DNA from: an uncultured Myxococcales bacterium
Lineage (GTDB): Bacteria > Myxococcota_A > Bradymonadia > Bradymonadales > Bradymonadaceae
Length of the DNA: 5,498 nucleotides
Assembly: GCA_913058025.1 (NCBI GenBank)
Contig: CAJXPN010000364.1
Span: 1-5,498, forward strand
Direction: 5' to 3'
The notes under the pieces are model-generated. The model saw only the letters and a program-made list of their open reading frames with translations. It did no database searches and was not told the DNA's origin. A program made the translations under genes and the position numbers. Below are positions 1 through 5,274 of the stretch, in pieces. Within the stretch, counting starts at the first letter, position 1, and each line of letters opens with the position of its first letter.

Positions 1-999
1 GAGCCGTCCCCCCGTCGACAACGATGAGTTCTCCTGGAGGCCCACGAACGGCTCGAGCTCGGCGCTCGAGCTCGAGTCCTCCTCGCGCTCGAGCGCGGGC
101 GGGGCAGGCAACGCCACGGCTGGCGTGGGCGGCGTGGGCGGCGTGGGCCTGGCCGGCTCTCGGGCAGGCTGGGTCGCGGGCTTCGGAGCCGCCGCCTCGA
201 GGTCTCTCGCGGACTTGAACGAGCGCAACTTGATGCGCCCGAGCACGGCCCCCGTGGACGGCGTGGGCGGCTCGGGGATTGGCTCGGGGATTGGCTCGGG
301 ATCGGGATCCACGTTCACGACGCCGGCCTGCTCGAGGAGCGCGGCGAGGCCCTTGGGTGGCTCCTGCTCGAACGTGTCCTCGGGGAAGTTGCTCAGGTCG
401 ATGGAGTCCGCGGTGTACGTGTGCTCATCGAGCCCGCCCGCGTCGTCCTCGATCTCGGGGTGATCCTCCCACGGGCGGCTGACCTGGGCGCGCTCGATCG
501 CGCGCTCCTTGAGCGTCTCCAGATCCCTGGACGGCACCCCCGAGAGCCCGGGCACGAACGTCATGTCGCCGTGCTCGGCGGTGTCGCGCCGCATGTGGTC
601 GGGCAGATCGATCGTGTAGGTCGACTCGTCGTGCTCGTCGTCGGCCGGCATCGGCTCGATCGGCAGGAGCTCGAGCGTGGGCATCCTCTTGATGCTGAAC
701 TCGACGCTCACGTCGCCCAGCTTGAACTGGGCGCCGTCGTCGAGCTTGACCTCGGTCACGCGCTCGCCGTTGAAGAAGCTGCCGTTTGAGCTGTTGAGGT
801 CGTCGTAGTAATGGTCGCCGTTCTCGAAACGAATTCGACCATGGTACCTCGAGATCGAGCGGTGCTTGATCGCGACGACGTTGCTCTTGTTTCTGCCCAC
901 TGAAACGGGACCGCCGATGAAGCTGAGCGTCACGTGACGCATCTGCCCCGTCTTGGGATCCTGGAAGACGAGTTTGGCCACAGACCAGTTCTCCGACAT
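1..999 (-). CDS. FHA-domain protein, N-terminal part (runs off left edge)
   Basis: The reverse strand is open without a stop from the ATG at 999 to base 1, giving 333 residues of a longer protein. Residues about 10-104 form a forkhead-associated (FHA) domain, which in known families binds phosphothreonine peptides and links Ser/Thr kinases to their targets. The diagnostic residues are visible: G35-R36, S50-R51-x-H53 (SRYH) and D67-L-N-S-S-N72-G73-S74. After the domain comes an acidic region (110-215, e.g. PADDEHDES) and then a Pro/Glu/Ala-rich tail (230-310) with PEPIPEPIPEP and PTPPTPPTP runs, which is probably a disordered linker to a C-terminal module outside the window. No signal peptide or membrane segment is seen in this part. 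The start lacks a clear ribosome binding site. An in-frame GTG at 1020-1018 would add seven residues, but the ATG is the simpler choice. It is divergent from the DksA-like gene. The identity of the C-terminal module, and so the role of the protein, is unknown. Confidence 0.9.
   Translation of the reverse strand, partial: MSENWSVAKLVFQDPKTGQMRHVTLSFIGGPVSVGRNKSNVVAIKHRSISRYHGRIRFENGDHYYDDLNSSNGSFFNGERVTEVKLDDGAQFKLGDVSVEFSIKRMPTLELLPIEPMPADDEHDESTYTIDLPDHMRRDTAEHGDMTFVPGLSGVPSRDLETLKERAIERAQVSRPWEDHPEIEDDAGGLDEHTYTADSIDLSNFPEDTFEQEPPKGLAALLEQAGVVNVDPDPEPIPEPIPEPPTPSTGAVLGRIKLRSFKSARDLEAAAPKPATQPAREPARPTPPTPPTPAVALPAPPALEREEDSSSSAELEPFVGLQENSSLSTGGRL
122..148. repeat. Three tandem 9-bp units inside the FHA gene tail
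   Basis: The unit GGCGTGGGC occurs three times head to tail with no mismatch (122-130, 131-139, 140-148). On the coding (minus) strand it encodes PTP-PTP-PTP at about residues 285-293 of the FHA protein. Units are a multiple of three, so gain or loss of copies would keep the frame. Confidence 0.8.
269..300. repeat. 12-bp tandem repeat, two and two-thirds copies, in the FHA gene tail
   Basis: GGCTCGGGGATT is repeated exactly at 269-280 and 281-292, with a partial third copy (GGCTCGGG) at 293-300. On the minus strand it encodes the IPEP-IPEP stretch at residues about 234-244 of the FHA protein. Exact identity at synonymous positions suggests recent slippage duplication rather than only selection for a Pro/Glu-rich linker. 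Confidence 0.8.
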
Positions 1000-1036
1000 G
1001 TTGAATGGATTCTGGGACACCCTAACTTCTATGTGT

Positions 1037-1061
1037 TCCGATCGGCAAGCCGCCGATCGGA
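1037..1061. promoter_or_regulatory. Perfect 10-bp hairpin in the FHA/DksA divergent spacer
   Basis: The arms TCCGATCGGC (1037-1046) and GCCGATCGGA (1052-1061) are exact reverse complements around the 5-base loop AAGCC. Each arm also contains the 8-bp palindrome CCGATCGG, so the element reads both as a hairpin and as two direct copies of a palindromic half-site 15 bp apart. It lies 38 bases upstream of the FHA start and 92 bases upstream of the DksA-like start. No T-run follows on either strand, so a terminator is unlikely. A dimer-binding operator or a 5' leader hairpin for one of the divergent transcripts fits better. The function is inferred from position only. Confidence 0.5.
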
Positions 1062-1071
1062 CGCATTGCGG

Positions 1072-1100
1072 TTCCCAAACCTCGACGACGTGCTTAGAGT
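1072..1100 (+). promoter_or_regulatory. Possible sigma-70-like promoter for the DksA-like gene
   Basis: TTCCCA (1072-1077, four of six matches to TTGACA) is followed after a 17-base spacer by TAGAGT (1095-1100, four of six to TATAAT). The predicted transcript start would be about 45 bases before the ATG at 1153. Matches are modest, and promoters of GC-rich myxobacteria often diverge from this consensus, so this is a candidate only. Confidence 0.25.
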
Positions 1101-1139
1101 ATGCCGCCGTTCGACCTCTACGCCACACGCACTCCCCAC

Positions 1140-1143
1140 GGAG
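1140..1143 (+). promoter_or_regulatory. Ribosome binding site deciding the DksA-like start
   Basis: GGAG sits nine bases before the ATG at 1153. The reading frame remains open upstream to an ATG at 934, but that stretch is antisense to the FHA start and crosses the divergent spacer. This Shine-Dalgarno match therefore favours the 1153 start. Confidence 0.6.
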
Positions 1144-1152
1144 CACGACCCT

Positions 1153-1554
1153 ATGAGCACCGCCATCGCTGAACCGAGCTGGCTCGAAGACGACGAGGAC
1201 ATGAGCCGCGAGGAGCTCGATTTCTACCAGACATCCCTGCACGCGGCCCGAGAGCGCATCATCGCGCGCATCCGAAACGCGCGCGCGTCGCTCCACGACA
1301 CCGACGACTCCAAGGGCGACGCCGTCGACATGGCCACCGACATGCTCGAGTACAACCAGGCCGTCCAGCGCATCGCAGGCGACGAGCGCACCCTGCGCGA
1401 GATCGACCACGCCATCGGCAAGTTCTCCAAGAGCGAGTACGGGATCTGCGAGGGGACCGACGAGATCATCCGCCGCAAGCGCCTCAAGCTCCAGCCCTGG
1501 ACGCGCTACTCGCTCGAGTACCAGGAGGAGCTCGAGCTCGAGCGTCGCCGTTGA
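1153..1554 (+). CDS. DksA/TraR-family RNA polymerase regulator with degenerate zinc finger
   Basis: The protein has 133 residues. DksA-family proteins insert a coiled coil into the secondary channel of RNA polymerase and, usually with ppGpp, adjust initiation at stress-responsive promoters. Residues about 17-95 form the helical coiled coil, with the tip motif D56-A-V-D59-M-A61 matching the family DxxDxA. From that tip to the end of the finger it aligns with E. coli DksA as recalled without gaps (offset 15). C99 matches C114, but the other three zinc ligands are replaced: T102 for C117, S120 for C135, Y123 for C138. It therefore probably folds without zinc, as known for the zinc-independent DksA2 of Pseudomonas aeruginosa. 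Conserved surroundings remain (YGIC, RL, P115, YQEELE). The N-terminal part is shorter than in the 151-residue E. coli protein. A GGAG precedes the ATG, and the stop overlaps the next gene's TTG start. Family assignment is firm; activity is inferred. I give no symbol because orthology to dksA is uncertain. Confidence 0.9.
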   Translation: MSTAIAEPSWLEDDEDMSREELDFYQTSLHAARERIIARIRNARASLHDTDDSKGDAVDMATDMLEYNQAVQRIAGDERTLREIDHAIGKFSKSEYGICEGTDEIIRRKRLKLQPWTRYSLEYQEELELERRR

Positions 1555-2210
1555 GGCGCCTGCCTACGTTCGTCCTGTTTCTCGCGCTCGGCGCCCCCGT
1601 GACGGCTCACGCCTTCGCCCCCGATGATCTCGGAGTGGGCGTCCGCGTCGACGACGCCGTCGCCCACGTCATCGCGCGCGCGTCCTCACCCGACGCCGCG
1701 CCCTTCGGCGCCACGCTCTTCGTCCCGGCGCGTTGGGGCCAGCTCGTCCTCGAACCCGAGCTCGCGTTCCTCGCGCGCTCCTCGAGCGCGCTCCAGACCT
1801 TCCCCGACGGCAGGGTAGACTCCAGCTCCAACGAGTCCTCCGCGTTCTCCGCGCGGCTCGGCGTGTTCTGGCGCGTCGAACGCGACCGCTCCGCCTTCTG
1901 GCTCGGCGGCCGCGTCGGCGCACGGCGCGTCGACGCGACCTCGCGCGCCTCGGTCACCCTCGGCGACGCCGTCGACTCCGTCACCGCGACGAGCTCGCGC
2001 GCCGACCTCCTCGCTGGGCTCGCCGTAGGCGGCGAGTTCGTCCTCGCGCCCGCGATCTCGCTGGCGCTCGAGGCGAGGCTCGAGTCCGAGCTCCTGGGCG
2101 ACACCGAGTCCGCGCGCGATCCGGTCGACCCTTCGGCCCCCGAGGTCGAGACCGGCGCCTCCCGTCTCGCGCCCGCGATGGCCCTCGTCGCGCGGTTCTA
2201 CTTCTGGTGA
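1551..2210 (+). CDS. Small exported protein, probable outer-membrane beta-barrel
   Basis: The gene encodes 219 residues from a TTG start whose bases overlap the DksA-like stop (TTGA, 1551-1554). The start is supported because it yields a complete signal peptide: MRR, a hydrophobic core (PTFVLFLALGAPV) and a likely signal-peptidase I site after AHA at about residue 21. The mature part alternates short hydrophobic/polar strands with Gly, Ser and charged turns (e.g. SARLGVFWRV, SAFWLGGRVGARRV, ADLLAGLAVGGEFVLAPAISLALEARLES) and ends in aromatic ARFYFW. A strand ending in an aromatic residue at the C-terminus is typical of proteins assembled into the outer membrane by the BAM machinery. Size suits an eight-strand barrel. 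I do not recognise a specific family. No close Shine-Dalgarno is seen; AGGAGG lies about 20 bases upstream, so translation probably depends on coupling to the upstream gene. Other frames here are also open, but give Arg-rich, low-complexity products. Confidence 0.8.
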   Translation: MRRLPTFVLFLALGAPVTAHAFAPDDLGVGVRVDDAVAHVIARASSPDAAPFGATLFVPARWGQLVLEPELAFLARSSSALQTFPDGRVDSSSNESSAFSARLGVFWRVERDRSAFWLGGRVGARRVDATSRASVTLGDAVDSVTATSSRADLLAGLAVGGEFVLAPAISLALEARLESELLGDTESARDPVDPSAPEVETGASRLAPAMALVARFYFW

Positions 2211-2212
2211 CC

Positions 2213-2250
2213 CGGCCGAGAGGTCACCCCGTGGTGACCTCTCGCGGCCG
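2213..2250. terminator. Bidirectional hairpin terminator between convergent genes
   Basis: CGAGAGGTCACC (2217-2228) and GGTGACCTCTCG (2233-2244) are exact 12-bp reverse complements around the loop CCGT. The stem extends outward by four more pairs (CGGC 2213-2216 with GCCG 2247-2250) past a two-base bulge. It begins three bases after the stop at 2210 and includes the opposing kinase gene's stop codon (2224-2226). Symmetry lets it act on both transcripts. There is no U-tract, so termination may be weak, Rho-assisted, or the hairpin may mainly protect 3' ends. Confidence 0.65.
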
Positions 2251-3213
2251 CCCGAACAGCGCCTCTCCCAACACATCCAGTGATTCCTCCGACGAGCCGT
2301 CCAGCCCGTCCCCCCACTTCCTCACGCAGTACGCGAGGCTGGAGAACCTGTGGAGCAGGATCCAACGCCACAGCTCGTCCGCCGCGGGCGGCGGCGCGCC
2401 TCCGTATGTGGCCGACAGGAGCGCCTCGACGGCGACCGCGTCCCCGCCCGCCAGATGCACCAGCGGCGCGCCGAGGTCGTAGCCGACCGGCGCGCGCAGC
2501 GTGTCCGCGAAGTCGAGCACGCCAGTGAGCGCCCACGCGCCCTCGCCGTCGCGGCCCAACATGAGGTTCCCCGGGTGCAGGTCGGCGTGGATCAGGCGAG
2601 TCTCGTCCTCGGGCGACCAGCTCGCCATGTACGGGCCGAGCCGCTCGAGCCAGCGCTCGGACGCCTCGCGCCTGCGGTGCTTCGCGACGACGCCCGAGCT
2701 CAGCTCGGCGAGCGCCTCGGCCCAACCCTCCCTCGACTCCCCGAGCCTCAACGCCTGGACGCCCTCGTCGTTGTGGAAGCGCCTCATCCACTCGCCGAGC
2801 GTGGCCGAGATCCCGGCGAGCTCCTCACGGCTCAGCGTGTCCCACACGTCTCTGGCTGGCGTCCCGCTCAGCCGCTCCATCAGGAGCCACCTCCAGCCGC
2901 GCTCCTCCCCCGCGGCCAGCACGCGCGGGACCTCGAGCCCCAGCTCCGCGGCGTGCACCGCCTTTTGCACGACCTCCTCCGCGCGAGCCTCCTCCTCGTC
3001 CGGCGGCGGGTAGACCTTCAGCACGCGATCCTCGCCGATCGCGTAGAGGAACACCGAGCCGCGCGCGATCCGCTCCATCGGACCGTTCGCGAGCGCGCAC
3101 CCAGCGCGCAGCGCCTCGATCGTCGGCCTCAGCGGCGCGTCGTCTCTGTAGAGCGCGTCGTACACGCCGGCTTCGGTCATGTCGGGGAAAAGGGTGTGTG
3201 TCTTGTCGTTCAA
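2224..3213 (-). CDS. APH-family small-molecule phosphotransferase (hygromycin B kinase-like)
   Basis: The protein has 329 residues with the fold signature of the aminoglycoside phosphotransferase/choline kinase family, which transfers the ATP gamma-phosphate to a hydroxyl of a small substrate. Visible motifs are a nucleotide-binding segment with the lysine in VLKVY (K66), a likely helix glutamate at E79/E80, the hinge LMERLSG (111-117), the catalytic Brenner loop H209-A-D211-L-H-P-G-N216, and the metal-binding LDFAD (D234) followed by YDLGAPL. The C-terminal LLHRFSSLAYCVR also resembles hygromycin B kinase-like members. All key catalytic residues are present, so an active enzyme is likely; the substrate is unknown and resistance should not be assumed. 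The start is TTG at 3213: LFPDMTEAGVYDALYRD fits the family N-terminus, whereas the ATG at 3180 would cut it. An in-frame TAA lies a few codons upstream of TTG. The gene is monocistronic, convergent with the barrel gene and divergent from the lipoprotein gene. Confidence 0.88.
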   Translation of the reverse strand: MNDKTHTLFPDMTEAGVYDALYRDDAPLRPTIEALRAGCALANGPMERIARGSVFLYAIGEDRVLKVYPPPDEEEARAEEVVQKAVHAAELGLEVPRVLAAGEERGWRWLLMERLSGTPARDVWDTLSREELAGISATLGEWMRRFHNDEGVQALRLGESREGWAEALAELSSGVVAKHRRREASERWLERLGPYMASWSPEDETRLIHADLHPGNLMLGRDGEGAWALTGVLDFADTLRAPVGYDLGAPLVHLAGGDAVAVEALLSATYGGAPPPAADELWRWILLHRFSSLAYCVRKWGDGLDGSSEESLDVLGEALFGRPREVTTG

Positions 3214-3272
3214 GTGACTGTCTTCATTGGTTTATGTTGCCTGTTCTGGCGTCCTTCGTGGTCGCGCGCGTC

Positions 3273-3298
3273 GAGGTCAACCTCAGGGACGCGTCCCT
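3273..3298. promoter_or_regulatory. Two adjacent palindromes in the kinase/lipoprotein divergent spacer
   Basis: AGGGACGCGTCCCT (3285-3298) is a perfect 14-bp palindrome. Directly next to it, GAGGT-CA-ACCTC (3273-3284) is a 12-bp inverted repeat. They lie 60 bases upstream of the kinase TTG start and 94 bases upstream of the lipoprotein ATG, within the 179-bp spacer 3214-3392. Position and symmetry suit operator sites for a dimeric regulator controlling one or both divergent genes. No convincing -35/-10 pair was found in either direction, so promoter positions remain unknown. Confidence 0.4.
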
Positions 3299-3392
3299 TA
3301 TGCCAGCCGTCGCGTGGCCCGAGTCGTTTGAATACGTGTGCGCCGCCTACGTCTGAAACGCCCGCGCGAAACGAAAGAGTGACGAGAGACTC

Positions 3393-5135
3393 ATGACGAA
3401 GAACTCCTTGCCGATGCTCGTCGCCTTGACGCTCTCTATGGGATGCGCTGGCCCGACCTCGGAGGACCCGCCCGAGGAGATCCTCCTCATCGAGGACGAC
3501 CCTACCCCCGACGCAGGGCCCGAGCCCGACGCCTCCGACACGCCCGACGCCTCGCCCGACGTGGCAGAGGAGGACATGGCAGAGGAGGACATGGCTGAGC
3601 CGCCGCCCGAGCCGATCACGTTCACGCTCGACTTCGAGGGTGAGGGTGAGGCGGTCGTCGAGGTGCGCAGAGACGGGGCCCTACTGGATACGTGCACGAC
3701 GGACTGTGCGTTCGAGGTCGAGCCCGCGGAGTGGCTCCCGTTCGAGGTCCGCGTGATCGAGACCTCGAACGGCGGCGTGATCACGCGCTTCATCGGCCCG
3801 TGCACCGATTCTTCTCAGACCGAGTGCACGCTGGGCGGTGGCCGCGACGTCACGCTCCGCGTGGTCACGCGTGACTACATGGAACCGAACGGCGTGGCGT
3901 TCTCGCCCTCCGGGACCAGCGAGGGGTCCGTGAGGGCTGTCCAGGTCGACGCCGACGGCCACGCCCACGTCGTCGCCGTGGGCGTGGCGCCCAGGTTCGT
4001 CCCGGACGCTCGCCCCAACAGGCCCTACTACATTCAGATGAACGACGAGTTGGAGGTCCTGAGCTCGGTGGAGCTCCCCGGGAGCTCGCACGTCGTGCGG
4101 CTGGACCCGGTCACGGGCGCGGTCAGGATCTTCGCGTCGTGTCGCCCAAACGCCGACGTCGGGGCGTTCCGCATGACCGACGCCGGTATCTGCGCGTGGC
4201 GCGTCACGGAGGAGGGCGCCATCGTCGACGGCGTGGGCTGGCCCGGGACGAGCTTCGAGGACGCCTCGATCGGCGCCGACGGCACGATCGCGATCCTCGG
4301 GAACGTCGGCGAGGACACGCTCGTCGGCGGCCACACGATCACGGCGCTGGGCGGCTCCGACGACCACACCCAGTTCGTCACGAAGCTCGACCCCGCCACC
4401 GGGGAGCTGCTCTGGGCGCGCAGGGTCACCCGGCACAGGTGGGACCTCGAGACCGGCGTCGCGGTCGGACCACGGGGTGACGTCTTCGTGTTCGGCAGCC
4501 TGCTCGGAGAGCGGACACTCTTCGGGCTCACGTTCGACACCGCGAACTTCAAGACCCAGGCCTACCTGGTCAAGGTCGCCGGCGCCGACGGCGAGGTCGT
4601 GAAGGTCCGCCAGCTCAAGGGCACCTCGAGCACGTTCCCCGACGACATCACGTTCTCGGGCGATCGACTCTACGTGAGCCTGAGCTACAGCGGCTTCCTG
4701 GAGGCGGGCAACAGCGTGACCTCTGAGCAGGCGGGGGTCGGCGGCATCGGCGTCCTGCTCGCCTACGATCAGGACCTCGAGCTCGAGCGCTTCAAGTACC
4801 TCGACGTGTCGTGCGGCGCCGAGGGTCTCTCACCGGCGCCAGACGAGGGCGTCTACGTGCGCTCGAGCTCGACCGTGCGCAACGCCTGGGACCTCGGCGC
4901 CGCGGGGCACGTGGTGATGCGCTCGGTGAACTCGAACGCGAGCGCGATCTCACACGTGAACGGCCAGATGCAGCTCGTCTGGACGTCCGCGATCGCGCGC
5001 GGCAGCGCGGACATCGCGGGGAACGGTGAGCACCTCGTGGTCGCGGGCTCCTACCAGGGAAGCCTGCTGATGGGCTCGGGCCCGACCGCGCCGAACACCG
5101 GCTTCCGCAGCTACATGATGTGGCTGAGCCCCTGA
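3393..5135 (+). CDS. Probable lipoprotein with acidic linker and beta-propeller-like repeats
   Basis: The protein has 580 residues. The N-terminus MTKNSLPMLVALTLSMGCAG looks like a lipoprotein signal with C18 as the lipidation site, although position -3 is Ser rather than the usual Leu. Residues 19-74 are an acidic Pro/Asp/Ala/Ser linker holding two AEEDM repeats. Residues about 76-160 carry paired cysteines (C101/C105 and C137/C145) in the pattern CTTDC...FIGPC...EC, resembling divergent InlB B-repeat-type domains. From about 177 onward come recurrent blocks such as VQVDADGHAHVVAVG, ASIGADGTIAILGN, FVTKLDPATGELLWAR and VAVGPRGDVFVFGS, which resemble SBBP-like beta-propeller blades. The protein is therefore probably anchored in the cell envelope and faces outward or the periplasm, perhaps for binding or adhesion; no catalytic motif is seen. 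The ribosome site is weak (GAGAG four bases before ATG). It is followed, 139 bp later, by a lipoprotein of similar N-terminal design. Confidence 0.85.
   Translation: MTKNSLPMLVALTLSMGCAGPTSEDPPEEILLIEDDPTPDAGPEPDASDTPDASPDVAEEDMAEEDMAEPPPEPITFTLDFEGEGEAVVEVRRDGALLDTCTTDCAFEVEPAEWLPFEVRVIETSNGGVITRFIGPCTDSSQTECTLGGGRDVTLRVVTRDYMEPNGVAFSPSGTSEGSVRAVQVDADGHAHVVAVGVAPRFVPDARPNRPYYIQMNDELEVLSSVELPGSSHVVRLDPVTGAVRIFASCRPNADVGAFRMTDAGICAWRVTEEGAIVDGVGWPGTSFEDASIGADGTIAILGNVGEDTLVGGHTITALGGSDDHTQFVTKLDPATGELLWARRVTRHRWDLETGVAVGPRGDVFVFGSLLGERTLFGLTFDTANFKTQAYLVKVAGADGEVVKVRQLKGTSSTFPDDITFSGDRLYVSLSYSGFLEAGNSVTSEQAGVGGIGVLLAYDQDLELERFKYLDVSCGAEGLSPAPDEGVYVRSSSTVRNAWDLGAAGHVVMRSVNSNASAISHVNGQMQLVWTSAIARGSADIAGNGEHLVVAGSYQGSLLMGSGPTAPNTGFRSYMMWLSP
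3562..3591 (+). repeat. 15-bp tandem duplication in the lipoprotein linker
   Basis: TGGCAGAGGAGGACA occurs twice head to tail without mismatch (3562-3576 and 3577-3591), and a third copy begins (TGGC) before diverging. It encodes AEEDM-AEEDM-AE at residues about 58-69. The unit keeps the frame, so copy number could vary between strains and change linker length. Confidence 0.85.
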
Positions 5136-5143
5136 AGGCGACT

Positions 5144-5260
5144 TCTGGAAGGACGCTGCGGAGGATGCTCGTAGGAAACGAACGGGGCTCTCGTTTGTCC
5201 AGAGGGTGACGCGAGGTTCGCTCGACCTGTAGAGCGCTCGGCGCGTCGTGTCCTTCCAGA
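5144..5260. repeat. Spacer bounded by an 11-bp perfect inverted repeat
   Basis: TCTGGAAGGAC (5144-5154) and GTCCTTCCAGA (5250-5260) are exact reverse complements enclosing 95 bases of the 139-bp gap between the two lipoprotein genes. Within lie a smaller inverted repeat (AAACGA 5176-5181 with TCGTTT 5191-5196) and the palindrome GAGCGCTC (5232-5239). The stretch could fold as one closed multi-stem RNA or be the remnant of a small non-coding repeat with terminal inverted repeats. No flanking target-site duplication was noticed and no coding sequence is evident inside. Confidence 0.45.
5174..5200 (+). terminator. Weak candidate terminator after the 580-residue lipoprotein gene
   Basis: AAACGA (5176-5181) pairs with TCGTTT (5191-5196) around a 9-base loop, and GG at 5174-5175 could pair with CC at 5199-5200 past a GT bulge. 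It is 38 bases after the stop at 5135. The stem is short and A/T-containing and has no U-tract of its own, so termination here is only a possibility. Confidence 0.2.
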
Positions 5261-5264
5261 GCCG

Positions 5265-5270
5265 TGAGGT
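5265..5270 (+). promoter_or_regulatory. Ribosome binding site of the second lipoprotein gene
   Basis: TGAGGT, with GAGGT complementary to the 16S rRNA 3' end, ends four bases before the ATG at 5275 and supports that start for the gene cut by the right edge. Confidence 0.55.
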
Positions 5271-5274
5271 CGAT

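Noticed and set aside
51..80. Run of overlapping CTCGAG/GAGCTC palindromes
   Set aside because: Explained by Ser/Glu/Leu codons (SSSSAELE) of the FHA protein in GC-rich codon use; similar runs recur in other genes.
934..1152. Upstream extension of the DksA-like frame to an ATG at 934
   Set aside because: It is antisense to the FHA start and crosses the divergent spacer and hairpin; the added residues do not resemble the family, and GGAG before 1153 supports the shorter form.
1733..2482. Long plus-strand open frame of 249 codons overlapping the barrel gene and the kinase end
   Set aside because: Its product is Arg/Pro-rich low complexity, a typical GC-rich shadow; the overlapping frames give a signal peptide protein and a clear kinase.
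2224..3213. Kinase as an acquired antibiotic-resistance gene on a mobile element
   Set aside because: No transposase, integrase or flanking repeats, and base composition matches its neighbours.
3210..3227. Five-codon mini-frame (MKTVT, minus strand) whose TGA overlaps the kinase TTG start
   Set aside because: Could be a leader coupling to the kinase start, but so short a frame is easily chance and lacks a ribosome site.
2350..3396. Plus-strand open frame of 348 codons opposite the kinase
   Set aside because: Antisense shadow; the minus strand carries intact APH catalytic motifs.
3681..4436. Minus-strand open frame opposite the lipoprotein gene
   Set aside because: Arg/Asp/Val-rich shadow without domain features; the plus strand has recognisable domain patterns.
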